A stretch of 15,817 bases of DNA from CAYZJV01 sp964482325 (GTDB lineage: Bacteria > Spirochaetota > Spirochaetia > Sphaerochaetales > Sphaerochaetaceae). Of the stretch, positions 6,686-14,450 are shown piece by piece. The notes under the pieces are model-generated. The model was not told where the DNA came from. It ran no database searches and worked only from the letters and a program-made list of their open reading frames with translations. The position numbers were made by a program, and so were the translations under genes. The stretch spans positions 1-15,817 of the forward strand of contig CAYZXD010000046.1 in assembly GCA_964482325.1 (NCBI GenBank), in the 5' to 3' direction. How positions within the stretch are numbered: the stretch's first letter is position 1; each line of letters opens with the position of its first letter.

Positions 6686-6715
6686 AGTATAAACATAATG
6701 GCAATATTTGTGCAA
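6686..6715 (-). promoter_or_regulatory. Promoter of the DUF554 gene
   Basis: On the minus strand TTGCAC (complement of 6710-6715) is spaced 18 bp from TATACT (complement of 6686-6691). Transcription should start 6-7 nt further, at or one base from the A of the ATG at 6679. The 55-bp gap to the divergent nucleotidyltransferase gene holds little else; a weak rightward TGGCAA-N18-CATAAT (6670-6699) could serve that gene. Confidence 0.6.
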
Positions 6716-6734
6716 TCATGTTAGGCTTACGCCC

Positions 6735-7304
6735 ATGGTTACCGTTTTGCTGGCTGCGGGGAAAGCTTCTCGTATGGGAGCCCCAAAATTATTGCTTCCC
6801 TATCGGGGGAAAGCCCTGTTTCTTTATGCACTTGAGGCAGCCCTTGCGAGTTCAGATCGTGTCATTGTCGTTACAGGATATTATCAGGAGAATATTTCCG
6901 AGGTGCTGAAACCGTACACCGATGCAGTAGAAGTCATCCATAATCCTCATGCTGAACAAGGGCAGTTCTCCTCCACTCTTGCCGGCATTTCGGCAGTGCC
7001 TCACGGTGAATCCTTCATTATTGCCATGGGAGATGCCCCCCTGGTGACACCGAATCATTATCACCAGTTGTTTCCCTTGCTCGGCTCCTATGATGCGGTA
7101 CGCCCCTGCTACCATGGTACCTACGGGCACCCGGTGCTGTTCGCAGAGCATCTCCGTGAGGTAATCCTCGCAAGCAGCGCCTCATCTACTATGCGAGGAT
7201 TGTTATCTGATCGGAAGGTGTATCGATATGACAGCGAGGACTCTGCATGGATTACCGATATCGACACACCGCAGGCCTACGAAAAACTTATTCGCGAGCA
7301 TTGA
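6735..7304 (+). CDS. MocA/MobA-like NTP transferase family protein
   Basis: The 189-residue product is a GT-A-type nucleotidyltransferase. The N-terminal nucleotide-binding motif VLLAAGKASRMGAPKLLLP spans residues 4-22. The metal-binding GDAPLV has its aspartate at residue 100. The family motif GHPVLF lies at 131-136, and the acidic DIDTP near the C-terminus at 175-179. This combination is typical of molybdenum-cofactor cytidylyltransferase (MocA) and related nucleotidyltransferases, which attach CMP or GMP to the pterin cofactor of molybdoenzymes. No other cofactor or molybdoenzyme gene is nearby, so the exact substrate is uncertain. I chose the ATG at 6735 since the fold begins right there; the Shine-Dalgarno is weak. 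The 3' end overlaps clpB by 17 bp, tail to tail. Confidence 0.85.
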   Translation: MVTVLLAAGKASRMGAPKLLLPYRGKALFLYALEAALASSDRVIVVTGYYQENISEVLKPYTDAVEVIHNPHAEQGQFSSTLAGISAVPHGESFIIAMGDAPLVTPNHYHQLFPLLGSYDAVRPCYHGTYGHPVLFAEHLREVILASSASSTMRGLLSDRKVYRYDSEDSAWITDIDTPQAYEKLIREH

Positions 7305-9879
7305 TTTTTTCGAGCACTACCGAAGCATCTGCCGCTGCAGTGAGAGCAATAGTATCTCCTTCGACAAACTGACCGGCCATGATCTGTTTTGCCAAAGGAT
7401 TTTCCACCAGCGTCTGAATACTTCGCTTCACCGGCCGCGCTCCGAACTCGGGGTGATATCCAACCTGCGCGATCGCATCAAGTGCCGCATCATCATAGGT
7501 GAGGACCATGTTCCGCTGAGCAAGACGCTTTGATAGCAGCTGCAACTGCAATTCCACAATCCTGCGTATATGTTCCCGTTCAAGACGGTGAAATACGATA
7601 ATCTCATCAATCCGGTTGATAAATTCGGGTTTAAACGCTTTTGCAATAACGGTCTCCACTGAAGCACGGGCCTGCTCAAATGAGCTTTCTGCAAGCAACA
7701 ATTCACTGCCGAGGTTACTGGTCATGATCACAATCGTATTGGTAAAATCAACCACCCTTCCCTGCCCGTCAGTCAAACGTCCGTCATCAAGCACTTGCAG
7801 GAGAATGTTAAACACGTCCGGATGTGCCTTCTCGATCTCATCGAACAGGATTACCGAATAGGGGCGACGACGTACAACCTCGGTAAGCTGTCCTCCCTGA
7901 TCATAGCCGACATAGCCCGGAGGGGCTCCAATCAGACGGCTCACGGAGAATTTCTCCATATATTCACTCATGTCGATACGGGTGAGCGCCTTCTCATCAT
8001 CAAAGAGAAATGCTGCAAGCACTTTAGCAAGTTCGGTCTTGCCGACTCCTGTCGGACCGGCGAACAAAAAGGTACCGAGCGGCCTCTGAGCATCTCCAAT
8101 CCCTGCTTTGTTTCTGCGGATTGCATCACTGACCGCACGAATTGCTTCCTGCTGACCAATCACGCGTTCTCCGAGGATCGTTTCCAGCTTTACATACTTT
8201 TCCATCTCGGAAGAAAGCATTTTTGCCACAGGGATCCCCGTCCAGTTCGAGACAATACGGGCAATATCATCATCCGCTACTTCTTCACGCAATAGCCGGT
8301 TTGACTGGGTATGATCGTCCACACTCTCCGTCTGTTCGGCAATCTCTTTCATGAGCGCCGGAATAAGCCCATGCTTGATCTCCGCAGCCCGTGCAAGATT
8401 TCCCTCTCGTTCACTCTGTATCTCTTCATGCTTAAGCTGCTCAAGCTGTGCCTTTCGGTCTCGTATGGCAGCAATAGCCTCCTTTTCATTCGTCCACTGC
8501 AGCAGTAACGTATCCCGTGTACCTTGCAGTTCTGCAAGCTCAGCTTGAATTTTTTCCAGCCGCTTCCTGGCATTCTTGTCAGTCTCTCGCCCGAGTGCTT
8601 GAGATTCGATCGTAAGCTGAAGAATTTTCCGTTCTATCTGATCAAGCTGCACCGGCTGACTTTCAATTTCCATTTTCAACTGACTGGCAGCCTCATCCAC
8701 TAAATCAATAGCCTTATCGGGAAGGAACCGCGCGGTGATGTATCGGTCACTGAGTACTGCCGCTGCAACGAGAGCTTCATCGGTAATGCGAACTCCGTGG
8801 TGCACCTCATACCGCTCTTTCAATCCCCGTAAAATGGCAATGGTATCCTCTACACTCGGTTCCTTGGTAAATACGGGCTGAAAACGACGTTCAAGGGCTT
8901 TATCTGATTCGATGTGCTTACGGTATTCATCAAGTGTAGTTGCCCCGACAGCACGCAGTTCTCCTCGTGCCAGAGCAGGTTTGAGCAAGTTTGAAGCATC
9001 AGTCGACCCCTCGGCAGCTCCCGCACCGACTAAGGTGTGCAGCTCATCAATAAAGAGAATAATCTCACCCTGAGAAGCTACCACTTCATTAATTACCGCT
9101 TTCAACCGCTCTTCAAACTCTCCACGGAACTTTGCCCCGGCAATCAATGAACCAAGATCTAAAGCAAGTAACCGCTTTGAAGCAAGCGACTCGGGAACAT
9201 CCCGTGAAACAATTCTCTGGGCCAGACCTTCAACAATAGCCGTCTTGCCGACACCGGGTTCTCCAATGAGGACCGGATTGTTCTTGGTACGGCGAGAGAG
9301 CACCTGCATGACACGCCTGATTTCTTCATCACGCCCAATGACCGGATCAAGCTTCTGCTGTCGGGCAAGCGCCGTCATATCTTTACAATATTTCTCAAGT
9401 GATTGGTATCTATCTTCGGGATTTTCATCGGTGATCCGATTATTGCCACGTACTAACTGCAGAGCCTGCAGTAATTCATTACGACTGACCCCCTGAGTTT
9501 TCAGCATCTGCGATACAGAAGAATCATTTTCGAGTAATGCAAGCACGACATGTTCAGCACTGATGTACTCGTCTTTAAATTCTCCGGCTTGTTTCTCTGC
9601 AGAGTACAACAGTTCAGCCAGTTTCGGTGAAAGGGAACTTTGCCCGGTATCACCGTAGGATTTCGGCAATCGATTTACCAGATCAGTGGTCTCTTGCTCA
9701 AGTAATCGGGGTGATACTCCCAACCGCTCAAACAGCGGTATGAGCAACCCTTCCCGCTGCTGCAACAGCGCCAGAAAGAGATGTTCACACTCAATTACGG
9801 GATTACGGTATTCATGGGCAAGGGTACTCGCTGCCTGAATTGCTTCACGCAGTTTAACGGTCATCTTATCAATATTCAT
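7288..9879 (-). CDS. clpB: ATP-dependent disaggregase ClpB
   Basis: ClpB is a hexameric AAA+ chaperone that, with DnaK, pulls proteins out of aggregates in the cytosol. The 863-residue product has the full layout. An N-terminal Clp-N repeat domain (about 1-145) is followed by NBD1 with Walker A GEPGVGKT (206-213) and Walker B IILFIDELH. The coiled-coil middle domain (about 405-525, rich in Lys/Glu/Gln) follows, then NBD2 with Walker A GPTGVGKT (608-615), VILFDEIEKAHPDV and a sensor-2 GARPVKR. These positions agree with E. coli ClpB. The middle domain distinguishes it from ClpA, and no ClpP-docking loop is expected. AGAGGTG precedes the ATG. Its promoter is sigma70-like with no CIRCE element. 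Confidence 0.97.
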   Translation of the reverse strand: MNIDKMTVKLREAIQAASTLAHEYRNPVIECEHLFLALLQQREGLLIPLFERLGVSPRLLEQETTDLVNRLPKSYGDTGQSSLSPKLAELLYSAEKQAGEFKDEYISAEHVVLALLENDSSVSQMLKTQGVSRNELLQALQLVRGNNRITDENPEDRYQSLEKYCKDMTALARQQKLDPVIGRDEEIRRVMQVLSRRTKNNPVLIGEPGVGKTAIVEGLAQRIVSRDVPESLASKRLLALDLGSLIAGAKFRGEFEERLKAVINEVVASQGEIILFIDELHTLVGAGAAEGSTDASNLLKPALARGELRAVGATTLDEYRKHIESDKALERRFQPVFTKEPSVEDTIAILRGLKERYEVHHGVRITDEALVAAAVLSDRYITARFLPDKAIDLVDEAASQLKMEIESQPVQLDQIERKILQLTIESQALGRETDKNARKRLEKIQAELAELQGTRDTLLLQWTNEKEAIAAIRDRKAQLEQLKHEEIQSEREGNLARAAEIKHGLIPALMKEIAEQTESVDDHTQSNRLLREEVADDDIARIVSNWTGIPVAKMLSSEMEKYVKLETILGERVIGQQEAIRAVSDAIRRNKAGIGDAQRPLGTFLFAGPTGVGKTELAKVLAAFLFDDEKALTRIDMSEYMEKFSVSRLIGAPPGYVGYDQGGQLTEVVRRRPYSVILFDEIEKAHPDVFNILLQVLDDGRLTDGQGRVVDFTNTIVIMTSNLGSELLLAESSFEQARASVETVIAKAFKPEFINRIDEIIVFHRLEREHIRRIVELQLQLLSKRLAQRNMVLTYDDAALDAIAQVGYHPEFGARPVKRSIQTLVENPLAKQIMAGQFVEGDTIALTAAADASVVLEKINARE

Positions 9880-9915
9880 CTGTCACCTCTCAACATTGCA
9901 GGTACATCCACCCAT

Positions 9916-9944
9916 AATATACTGAGGAGGTATCAGAGCGGCAA
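9916..9944 (-). promoter_or_regulatory. Candidate promoter of clpB
   Basis: On the minus strand TTGCCG (complement of 9939-9944) and TATATT (complement of 9916-9921) are 17 bp apart, just after the end of the tetR gene. The expected start near 9909 gives a 5' UTR of about 30 nt. I see no CIRCE inverted repeat (TTAGCACTC-N9-GAGTGCTAA) and no sigma32-like box in the 67-bp gap. Confidence 0.55.
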
Positions 9945-9946
9945 AT

Positions 9947-10564
9947 TCAGATAATGAAATGCTGATCAGTTTGGGGTCGGAGCAGTTCGAGGTAGTTGGT
10001 GACCAGTTCCTTCGCTCCTGCTACATCGAAGGCATCAAGAAACGCAAGCTGGAAACAGAATGACTCAAGAAGAAGGACCAGATGCTGTGTAATACGATTT
10101 ACATCGCACCAGACCACCGTCCCCTCTGCTATACCGAGCCGCAGCAGTCGTTTGAAGAGAATATGGAGCTTCGCAGTCCGTCTCAGAATGATATCGGAGA
10201 AGTCTGTCCCCTCCTTTTTCATCTGCAGCATGACATCCATGAGAGAAGTGAGTTCCCCCCGATGCTGAGTTGAAATATCAATAATATCACTGCAGATCGT
10301 TAAAATACGCTGAATAACTGCATCCTTGGTATTCCATGCATAGTCAGCGTATTTGGTGAACATTCTCCCTGTTACCAATTTAACGGCATAATAATAGATC
10401 TGTTCCTTATCCTTGAAATACTGGTAGATCGTGGGCCGGGAAATGCCGCATTCAGTCGCAATAAGAGAGAGGTTGGAGTCACGATACCCTTCCCGTGCAA
10501 ATACTTTCAGCGCGGTCTGCAGTATTTTCTCCTTCCGTTCTTCATGATCGATCTTTTTTGGCAT
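9947..10564 (-). CDS. TetR/AcrR family transcriptional regulator
   Basis: The 205-residue product has an N-terminal TetR DNA-binding domain: KILQTALKVFAREGY (residues 13-27), then the helix-turn-helix LSLIATECGISRPTIYQYF (32-50) and KDKEQIYYYAV. The C-terminal part (about 70-205) is a helical ligand-binding/dimerisation domain with no recognisable ligand signature. A perfect inverted repeat over its own promoter (10597-10617) suggests autorepression. The nearest same-strand gene downstream is clpB, 67 bp on, and upstream is OTC. No efflux pump, the usual TetR target, is adjacent, so its regulon is unknown. Confidence 0.92.
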   Translation of the reverse strand: MPKKIDHEERKEKILQTALKVFAREGYRDSNLSLIATECGISRPTIYQYFKDKEQIYYYAVKLVTGRMFTKYADYAWNTKDAVIQRILTICSDIIDISTQHRGELTSLMDVMLQMKKEGTDFSDIILRRTAKLHILFKRLLRLGIAEGTVVWCDVNRITQHLVLLLESFCFQLAFLDAFDVAGAKELVTNYLELLRPQTDQHFII

Positions 10565-10596
10565 GCTAACAATCCTGCTACTGTATTTGGCAATTC

Positions 10597-10617
10597 TTGT
10601 GCTACACTATAGCACAA
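10597..10617. promoter_or_regulatory. Probable TetR operator overlapping the tetR promoter
   Basis: TTGTGCTA (10597-10604) and TAGCACAA (10610-10617) are perfect inverted repeats with a 5-bp centre, a 21-bp palindrome of the size TetR-family dimers bind. On the minus strand the repeat contains TGCTATAGT, an extended -10 box (TATAGT is the complement of 10606-10611). A bound dimer would therefore block the tetR promoter. It lies 33 bp upstream of the tetR start codon. Confidence 0.7.
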
Positions 10618-10689
10618 TTCTGTAAAATACACCACGAAAAAGATGTAGGAAGAACAAAGGCTTTCAAAATATTCTCTTTCTGCCCGAAA

Positions 10690-11682
10690 TCAGATCTTAT
10701 CACTCATGGTAGCGACCATGACAGCCTTGATGGTATGCATCCGATTCTCAGCCTCATCAAACACAACGGAAGCAGGACTGCGGAAGACCTCATCGGTAAC
10801 CTCCATCTCCTTCAATCCGAATTTTTCAAAGACTTCCTTCCCGATCGTTGTTTCCAAATCGTGAAATGAGGGGAGACAATGTTCAAAGATAACCTGATCA
10901 TTCTGCGCAGCACGCATAAGATCCATAGTAACCCGATAGGGTTGTAGCAGGGCAATGCGACTCGACATCTTATCCTCTTCACCCATTGACACCCATACAT
11001 CGGTATAAATGATATCGGCATCCTTCACGGCTACAAAAGGATCGGTCTCATAGGCAAAAGATCCTCCAGAGTGAATACGATCATCATGTAAAGAAGCAAC
11101 AAGATCCTGTGAAGGGCTCAACTCCCGGGGAGAAGCAATGACATAATTCATGCCCACTTTGGCAGCTCCGATCATCAGTGCATTTGCCATATTGTTTCTT
11201 CCGTCGCCCACGTAGACAAATTTCATCTTATTCAACGGTTTGTCCACATGTTCACGAGCAGTCATGAAATCGGCTAACACCTGTGTGGGGTGATCATCAT
11301 CCGTCAGACCATTCCAAACGGGGATCCCGGAAAAACGGGCTAGATCCTCAACAAGCTGTTGGCTGCTTCCACGATACTGCATGCCATCGTAGTAACGACC
11401 AAGCACTCGAGCGGTATCCTCAATAGATTCCTTCTTCCCCATCTGACTGTTGGTGAGAAACGTCACATGAGCACCTTCATCACAGGCTGCAACTTCAAAG
11501 GCGCATCGGGTACGGGTGGAAGGTTTATCGAACAACAATACGATATTCTTCCCGTCGAGCAGAAGATCGCGTTTCCCCTTTTGCTTTGCTTCCTTCAAAG
11601 ATGCCGAAAGATCCAGCAGGTAGCTGATCTCTTCACCTGTATAATCTGCAAGGGTGAGAAAACTTCTTCCTTTCATATTCAT
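10690..11682 (-). CDS. argF: Ornithine carbamoyltransferase
   Basis: This enzyme joins carbamoyl phosphate and ornithine to citrulline (arginine synthesis), or runs in reverse in the arginine deiminase pathway. The 330-residue product has the carbamoyl-phosphate motif STRTR (residues 55-59), the segment KESIEDTARVLGRYYDGMQYRG, HPTQ (131-134), and the ornithine-site HCLPSFHD (268-275). All key residues are present. The start ATG overlaps the rmuC stop as ATGA and has GAGGAGG upstream. No other arg or arc gene is in view, so the anabolic (argF) or catabolic (arcB) role is open; the symbol is a family label. Confidence 0.93.
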   Translation of the reverse strand: MNMKGRSFLTLADYTGEEISYLLDLSASLKEAKQKGKRDLLLDGKNIVLLFDKPSTRTRCAFEVAACDEGAHVTFLTNSQMGKKESIEDTARVLGRYYDGMQYRGSSQQLVEDLARFSGIPVWNGLTDDDHPTQVLADFMTAREHVDKPLNKMKFVYVGDGRNNMANALMIGAAKVGMNYVIASPRELSPSQDLVASLHDDRIHSGGSFAYETDPFVAVKDADIIYTDVWVSMGEEDKMSSRIALLQPYRVTMDLMRAAQNDQVIFEHCLPSFHDLETTIGKEVFEKFGLKEMEVTDEVFRSPASVVFDEAENRMHTIKAVMVATMSDKI

Positions 11683-12884
11683 ACCGATTCCTCCTCAATT
11701 TCTTTCCCAATATCAGATGGTGACAATTCCACTGAAACGAGTTTCCGATGAATCCGTTCCGTACTGCGATAGGCACGGTCCAGATCTCCTGATGCCTGAT
11801 TCAGCCGCTTCCTCGTTTTATCCAGGAGTTCACCGAATCGGGAGAACTCCGTTTTTACTCCGCCGAGGATCTGCCAGACTTCACTCGATCGTTTTTGAAT
11901 CGCTAAGGTTCTGAATCCCATCTGCAGGCTGTTGAGCAAAGCTGTCAGTGTCGTCGGACCAGCGACGATCACCCGAAATGAGCGTTGCAGTTCATCAGTT
12001 AACCCGGCAGTATTCAGCACTTCAGCATACAATCCCTCGAGCGGGAGAAACAGGACGGCAAAATCCGTTGTTCCCGGCGGATCGATATACTTGGATGCGA
12101 TATCTTTCGCCTCTCGTCGAAGCCGCGTCCGTAACGCTTTTCGCGCCTGTTCAGAAAGCTCTGCATCCCCCTCCTGTTGTGCCTGCACCAATCGTTCATA
12201 GTCCTCTTTCGGGAACTTGGCATCGATGGGCAACCACACGCCCGATGACTCGTCTGCAGCATCCTGCGGTCCGGGAAGACGTACCGCAAATTCAACCCGA
12301 TCCGACGAGCCCTGTTTTGTTGCCACATTCACCGCATACTGTTCGGGTGATAAAATATCCTGAAGAATCGCCTGCAGCTGGAATTCGCCCATCATACCGC
12401 GGGATTTGACATTCGTCAGCACCCGCTTCAGATCTCCAACGCCATCAGCAAGTACCTGCATCTCTCCAAGCCCTTTACTGACTATATGCAGCTGGTCATT
12501 CACCAGTTTAAAAGACTCTCCCAACCGACGCTCAAGGGTTTCGTGAAGCTTCTCGTCTACGGTCAGCCGCATCTGTTCAAGTTTTTGCTCATTATCCTTG
12601 CGAATAGATTCAAGTCGGCTATCGAGGGCTTCCCGCATGGCAAGCAACTGCCGTTCCGTCCGTTCGCTCAGTACTTCCGTCTGTCTGCTGACATCTTCCA
12701 GGCGGCCTTGTGTCAAAGATGCAATATTCGTCAGAGTACTCATCGACTCCCGACGAGAGGACTGCAGCTCATCAGAGACGGTGCTCTTCAGATGCTGCAG
12801 TTCAGATCGTAATTTTCCCAGTGTAATCAAGAGCAGTATCACTATAACTGCAATACCTGCAGCGGTGAATATCATGGTATTCAT
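11679..12884 (-). CDS. rmuC: RmuC family protein
   Basis: RmuC proteins limit recombination between short inverted repeats in E. coli and have a nuclease-like fold. The 401-residue product has an N-terminal membrane anchor (residues about 4-22), a long coiled coil (about 23-130, rich in Arg/Glu/Leu), then the RmuC domain (about 145-365). The domain carries VEFAVRLPG, the PD-(D/E)XK-like WLPIDAKFPKEDYERL (D221 and K223), and FLPLEGLYAEVL. A modest AGAGG lies upstream of the ATG. It follows metQ by 54 nt with no terminator seen, and overlaps OTC by 4 nt, so it is probably co-transcribed with both. Confidence 0.93.
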   Translation of the reverse strand: MNTMIFTAAGIAVIVILLLITLGKLRSELQHLKSTVSDELQSSRRESMSTLTNIASLTQGRLEDVSRQTEVLSERTERQLLAMREALDSRLESIRKDNEQKLEQMRLTVDEKLHETLERRLGESFKLVNDQLHIVSKGLGEMQVLADGVGDLKRVLTNVKSRGMMGEFQLQAILQDILSPEQYAVNVATKQGSSDRVEFAVRLPGPQDAADESSGVWLPIDAKFPKEDYERLVQAQQEGDAELSEQARKALRTRLRREAKDIASKYIDPPGTTDFAVLFLPLEGLYAEVLNTAGLTDELQRSFRVIVAGPTTLTALLNSLQMGFRTLAIQKRSSEVWQILGGVKTEFSRFGELLDKTRKRLNQASGDLDRAYRSTERIHRKLVSVELSPSDIGKEIEEESV

Positions 12885-12938
12885 GACTTTGCCTCTACAA
12901 CATGTACACGATATTGATACGGCTCTACGATAAGATGC

Positions 12939-13739
12939 TTAAAAAACTGCAATTACCTCTCCGTTCGGATATGTTGCTGCAATATAATCCTTGACTTCCT
13001 TACTCTGCAGTGCCTTCACCAGAGCCTGTACGGCAGGATCATTTTCGCTTCCTTCCTTGACAGCAACAATATTCACATAGGGTGAATCGGAACCTTCAAC
13101 AGCTAATCCATCCTGGTTAGCCTTCAGACCGGCAGGAATAGCATAGTTTCCATTAATGACTGCTGCATCAACATCATCAAGTACTCGAGGAAGGGATGCT
13201 GCTTCAATTTCATGGAAATTCAGATTCTTTGGATTAGCTACGATGTCATACGGAGTTGCAGCAATACCGGCATCATCGCTTAGCGTAATCAGGCCGGCAG
13301 CTTCCAGCAATAACAGGGCTCTCCCACCATTGGTAGGATCATTTGGAATAGCAATGGAAGCACTATTGGCAAAGCTGTCAATACTGTCATGTTTGCGGGA
13401 ATACAGGGCGATGGGCTCAATGTGAACACCGCCTGCGTTTACTAAATGATACCCCTGTTCGTCATTGAATGACTCAAGGTACGGAATATGCTGGAAGAAA
13501 TTGGCATCGATCTGGCCATCCTCCAGCGCCTTGTTCGGCGTCACATAATCGGTGAACTCGATGACTTTCAAGGTGATGCCTTCTTCAGCAAGATCATCTG
13601 CCACTAAGTTAAGCAGAACAGCATGTGGTTCAGGAGTAGCTCCGACTGTAAGGGTATTTACCTGTTCCTGTGATCCTGCGGCGAAGAGGACTGCTCCTGC
13701 GATCAGTAAAATTGATGCCAAAATAGCAAACTTTTTCAT
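12939..13739 (-). CDS. metQ: Methionine-type ABC transporter substrate-binding protein (NlpA/MetQ family)
   Basis: MetQ delivers L- or D-methionine to the MetNI importer in the periplasm. The 266-residue product has a Sec signal peptide (KK, then a hydrophobic core to about residue 21) and NlpA-family landmarks: TVGATPEPHAVLLN, DYVTPNKALEDGQIDANFFQH, IPNDPTNGGRALLLLEAAGLI and AVINGNYAIPAGL. Unlike most members it has no lipobox cysteine: the signal ends LFAAGSQEQ. It may therefore be cleaved by signal peptidase I and be soluble, or stay anchored by the signal. AAAGGAG precedes the ATG. It is third in metN-metI-metQ order. Confidence 0.92.
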   Translation of the reverse strand: MKKFAILASILLIAGAVLFAAGSQEQVNTLTVGATPEPHAVLLNLVADDLAEEGITLKVIEFTDYVTPNKALEDGQIDANFFQHIPYLESFNDEQGYHLVNAGGVHIEPIALYSRKHDSIDSFANSASIAIPNDPTNGGRALLLLEAAGLITLSDDAGIAATPYDIVANPKNLNFHEIEAASLPRVLDDVDAAVINGNYAIPAGLKANQDGLAVEGSDSPYVNIVAVKEGSENDPAVQALVKALQSKEVKDYIAATYPNGEVIAVF

Positions 13740-13787
13740 ACGTTAATCTCCTTTCTCTCGTAATACTGCATTGAATATACTCTATTT

Positions 13788-14450
13788 TTATCGTCTCGCC
13801 ATCATCCTGCCACTTACGGTGTTACCGATTACCTGGATGACTTCTACCAACACTAAAATAACAATAACCGACACTAACATCACATCAGGACGGAATCGCT
13901 GATAGCCATATCTGATTGCTAGGTCACCGAGACCACCACCACCGATTGCGCCAGCCATGGCTGAATACCCGATCAGGTTGATAATGGTAAGCGTTACTCC
14001 TGAAACAAGAGACGGCATTGCTTCAGGCAGCAATACTTTTATGATGACCTGCAACGTGGTGGATCCCATGGCGCGGGCGGCCTGAATGACCCCCGGATCC
14101 ACCTCCTTTATCGCTGTTTCAATGATACGGGCAACAAACGGTGCAGCCGCAATCGACAATGGGACAATAGTTGCTCTGGTACCAATACTGGTTCCCACAA
14201 TAATTCGAGATAGCGGGAACAGGAGAATCATAAGAATAATGAACGGGAAGGATCGAAGAATATTGACGATCCGACTCAGAACCGTATTCAAAAGCGGTTT
14301 CGGAATAATCCCTCCCTGAGATTCTGGAGCGGTGATGCACAGCAGAATCCCCAGTGGGAGTCCCAGGAGCAATGAGAAGAATGTGGAGGAGAACACCATC
14401 ATGAGTGTCTCAGCGGTTGCATTCCAAACGAGATCAAATAACATATTCAT
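13788..14450 (-). CDS. metI: Methionine ABC transporter permease
   Basis: MetI forms the membrane channel of the MetNIQ importer. The 220-residue hydrophobic product has about five transmembrane helices. The ABC-permease EAA loop is at about residues 122-150 (IQAARAMGSTTLQVIIKVLL then PEAMPSLVSG), which docks on MetN. The ATG (14448-14450) overlaps the metN stop as ATGA and has GAGGAGG 7-8 nt upstream, so the two are translationally coupled. A second in-frame ATG lies two codons in. metQ follows after 48 nt. Confidence 0.95.
   Translation of the reverse strand: MNMLFDLVWNATAETLMMVFSSTFFSLLLGLPLGILLCITAPESQGGIIPKPLLNTVLSRIVNILRSFPFIILMILLFPLSRIIVGTSIGTRATIVPLSIAAAPFVARIIETAIKEVDPGVIQAARAMGSTTLQVIIKVLLPEAMPSLVSGVTLTIINLIGYSAMAGAIGGGGLGDLAIRYGYQRFRPDVMLVSVIVILVLVEVIQVIGNTVSGRMMARR

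Noticed and set aside
6680..6715. TTG-initiated 12-residue extension of the DUF554 protein.
   Set aside because: The best promoter lies inside that stretch, there is no ribosome-binding site, and the extra residues (HKYCHYVYTRC) do not look like a DUF554 N-terminus.
7795..8295. Long open frame antisense to clpB.
   Set aside because: It is opposite the conserved ClpB NBD2 region, shows no domain features, and has no start signals.
9880..9946. Looked for a CIRCE element or sigma32 promoter before clpB.
   Set aside because: No TTAGCACTC/GAGTGCTAA arms or CTTGAA...CCCCAT-like boxes occur; only an ordinary sigma70-like promoter is supported.
10618..10689. Possible terminator after the OTC gene (GGC...GCC with T-rich stretches).
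   Set aside because: Only three GC pairs can form around an AT-rich loop, and the T-run is 25 nt away; not convincing.
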